Shown piece by piece: positions 33,631 to 34,902 of a stretch of DNA of 34,902 nucleotides (position 1 is its first letter; each line of letters begins with the position of its first letter). Below the pieces are notes generated by a model, which was not told the origin of the DNA, searched no databases, and was given only the letters and a program-made list of their open reading frames with translations. Made by a program: the position numbers and the translations under genes. Source of the DNA: QHVT01 sp036387915 (GTDB lineage: Bacteria > Acidobacteriota > Thermoanaerobaculia > Gp7-AA8); contig DASVSV010000473.1 of assembly GCA_036387915.1 (NCBI GenBank), positions 1 to 34,902 on the forward strand, given 5' to 3'.

Positions 33631-33751
33631 GACTGAGTTCAGGCAATTCATCGCTAATTATAGGCCACATAACGGTTTGGAGTCTTCTACTGCAGGGGAA
33701 AAGTGCCGATCCCCAGCGGAGGTCACCCCCGTCAACCGATCGGCGCTGCGA
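33631..33751 (-). repeat. 122-bp repeat, copy 2 (inverted), upstream of the GT2 gene
   Basis: This is the reverse complement of 30080-30201. It lies between the GT2 start and the APH-like start. In this copy the HAD start ATG is ATA, while an ATG has appeared three codons earlier (33670), and radical SAM end codons are present without their gene. It therefore looks copied from a radical SAM-HAD junction. Confidence 0.9.
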
Positions 33752-33767
33752 CCGGATACTAGACGAT

Positions 33768-34760
33768 ATGCCATCCGAGCCTTGGAAGAGCGATCGCGAG
33801 TTGAGCGAGGCGGGCGTAAGAGGCGCTTTGGGCGACCAGTTTCCTGAGCTCGCGCTTCGCACCATCGACTACCTCGGCTCGGGCTGGGACTATGACGCGT
33901 ACCTGGTGGATCGTCGGCTGGCGGTGCGTTTTCCGCGGCGTGCCGAGGTTGCGGAACGACTAGACCAGGAAGCGGCGATCCTCAGGCTGGTACGGTCGTC
34001 GCTCGAGTGCGGGCCCCCGATGCCCGAGATCGCCACGCCCGAGTCTGCGGTGCCCGATATTGTCCCGGCCGAGATCGCGGTGCCGGAGATCATTATGAGA
34101 GGGCAGGGCAGTACACACTTTCCACACGCCTTCTTCGGGCACGTCTTCATTCCTGGGGTTGCCGCCGACAATCCTGCCGTGCACGCGTCCGCGGATCTCG
34201 CCGTCGACCTCGCGCAAGCGCTGACACTCATTCACTCGATCACTCCTGAATCGGCGTCCGCAATCGGGATAGGCCACGAAGAAGAGCGCTGCAAGACCCG
34301 ATTCAGCGACACCTTTGATTGCGTGCAGAAGGCCGATGATTGCGTGCAGAAGGCCGATGGGATTCGCGACTTCGTGCCCGATGCCTATGCGTGGCTCCTG
34401 GGGCGTCCGCCCGTTCCTCGCGACTACCCGGGGCCACCCCGCTTCATCCACCACGACTTCTCTCTCAGGCACATCCTCATCGACCGCGGGACCGGTAGAC
34501 TCAGCGGAATTATCGATTGGAGTGACGCTGCACTCGGTGACCCCGCCTTGGACTTCGTCTCGCTCGTCCTGTGGCGTGGGTGGGACTTCACCGATTCCGT
34601 GATCCGCCTGTATCGGCCGGCGTTGGACGATGGCTTTCGTGATCGCTTGCGTTTCCTGGCCAGGACTCTCGCGGTGACGTGGTTGGCCGATGCGATCCGG
34701 TGGAAGCGTGGCGACATGGAGGCGCACCGTTCGTGGGTTCTCAGTGCGTTTGCTCGCTGA
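33768..34760 (+). CDS. APH-family phosphotransferase (aminoglycoside kinase-like)
   Basis: 330 residues. The N-lobe has LGSGWDYDAYLVDRRLAVRF (36-55), the Val-Arg-Phe form used by several APH-like kinases. The catalytic loop is FIHHDFSLRHILID (226-239), with Asp230 and His235 in place of the usual Asn. GIIDWSDAALGDP (248-260) is the metal-binding DxD-like motif. A 20-residue Pro/Glu/Ile/Ala segment at about 86-108 (PEIATPESAVPDIVPAEIAV) and a tandem 7-residue duplication at 185-198 look like insertions. It may phosphorylate a sugar or a drug. The island context favours a sugar-related role. No resistance gene is identified. After 34760 the last 140 bases show only small hairpins. Confidence 0.82.
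   Translation: MPSEPWKSDRELSEAGVRGALGDQFPELALRTIDYLGSGWDYDAYLVDRRLAVRFPRRAEVAERLDQEAAILRLVRSSLECGPPMPEIATPESAVPDIVPAEIAVPEIIMRGQGSTHFPHAFFGHVFIPGVAADNPAVHASADLAVDLAQALTLIHSITPESASAIGIGHEEERCKTRFSDTFDCVQKADDCVQKADGIRDFVPDAYAWLLGRPPVPRDYPGPPRFIHHDFSLRHILIDRGTGRLSGIIDWSDAALGDPALDFVSLVLWRGWDFTDSVIRLYRPALDDGFRDRLRFLARTLAVTWLADAIRWKRGDMEAHRSWVLSAFAR
34317..34358 (+). repeat. Perfect 21-bp tandem duplication inside the APH-like gene
   Basis: GATTGCGTGCAGAAGGCCG plus AT is repeated twice head to tail (34317-34337 and 34338-34358), duplicating DCVQKAD in frame. It is probably a recent slippage event in a surface loop between the lobes. Confidence 0.9.
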
Positions 34761-34902
34761 GCGCGTCACGCTATGGGCGAGCGCCGTTGGCGCTACCGAC
34801 TTGTACCGCGCGCGTGCCCCGTGCGGGGTCCGCCCGGGTAACCAAGAGTGCGGCGACGGCACAAGCGCGCGCGCCCCGTATTTCTGCTCACATTGAGTAA
34901 AT

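Overview
The window reads as chromosomal DNA from a GC-rich, Gram-negative soil-type bacterium, most like an Acidobacteriota lineage. This is inferred from gene style, not from a marker gene. Signs of an outer membrane are an Omp85-like barrel, lipoproteins and a periplasmic-type M48 protease. The style evidence is secreted beta-rich proteins, dockerin-like EF hands, TolB-type propellers fused to proteases, and many GC-rich intergenic hairpins. The native part (1 to about 24150) is densely packed. The part after the initiator tRNA (about 24154 to the end) is a mosaic, partly decayed glycan-type island with visibly AT-richer genes.

Layout. 1-1835: two paralogous secreted proteins. 1990-6430: a cluster of a protease/propeller/outer-membrane-barrel fusion, a polysaccharide deacetylase and a small zincin with a His/Asp-rich loop. 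6647-6994: a small lipoprotein. 7125-10922 (minus strand): the glyoxylate shunt aceB-aceA, a 40-residue acidic small protein whose ribosome site overlaps the aceA stop, and a double-FKBP isomerase. 11119-12609: a divergent ScfR/RamB-type regulator, with repeated TGTAAAG boxes in the shared promoter. 12750-15715 (minus): a tightly coupled operon of a Cys-rich secreted peptide, a 736-residue secreted beta-sandwich protein and a PDZ lipoprotein. 16062-18791: a large STAND-ATPase/TPR regulator with its winged helix and BTAD at the C-terminus, the reverse of the AfsR order. It is followed by four helically phased GTAAnnGC boxes and a cytochrome c / NmrA-like operon. 20471-23796 (minus): bacilliredoxin, an M48 protease and a sugar-dehydrogenase-like propeller with dockerin-like repeats. 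24029-24105: initiator tRNA-Met with a strong terminator.

The island holds a PIN-like fragment, a frameshifted myo-inositol-phosphate synthase fragment joined to a carbamoyltransferase C-terminus, and an intact UDP-GlcNAc 2-epimerase. It also holds a transposase remnant, a WbmS-like deacetylase, a tyrosine-recombinase remnant, a radical SAM/SPASM protein, a HAD phosphatase, two glycosyltransferases and an APH-family kinase. A 122-bp sequence spanning the radical SAM/HAD junction is repeated in inverted orientation upstream of the GT2 gene.

The best candidates for something undescribed are the C-terminal-BTAD STAND regulator with its phased operator and redox operon, the three-gene secreted Cys-rich operon, the small acidic protein inside the glyoxylate operon, and the duplicated leader in the glycan island.
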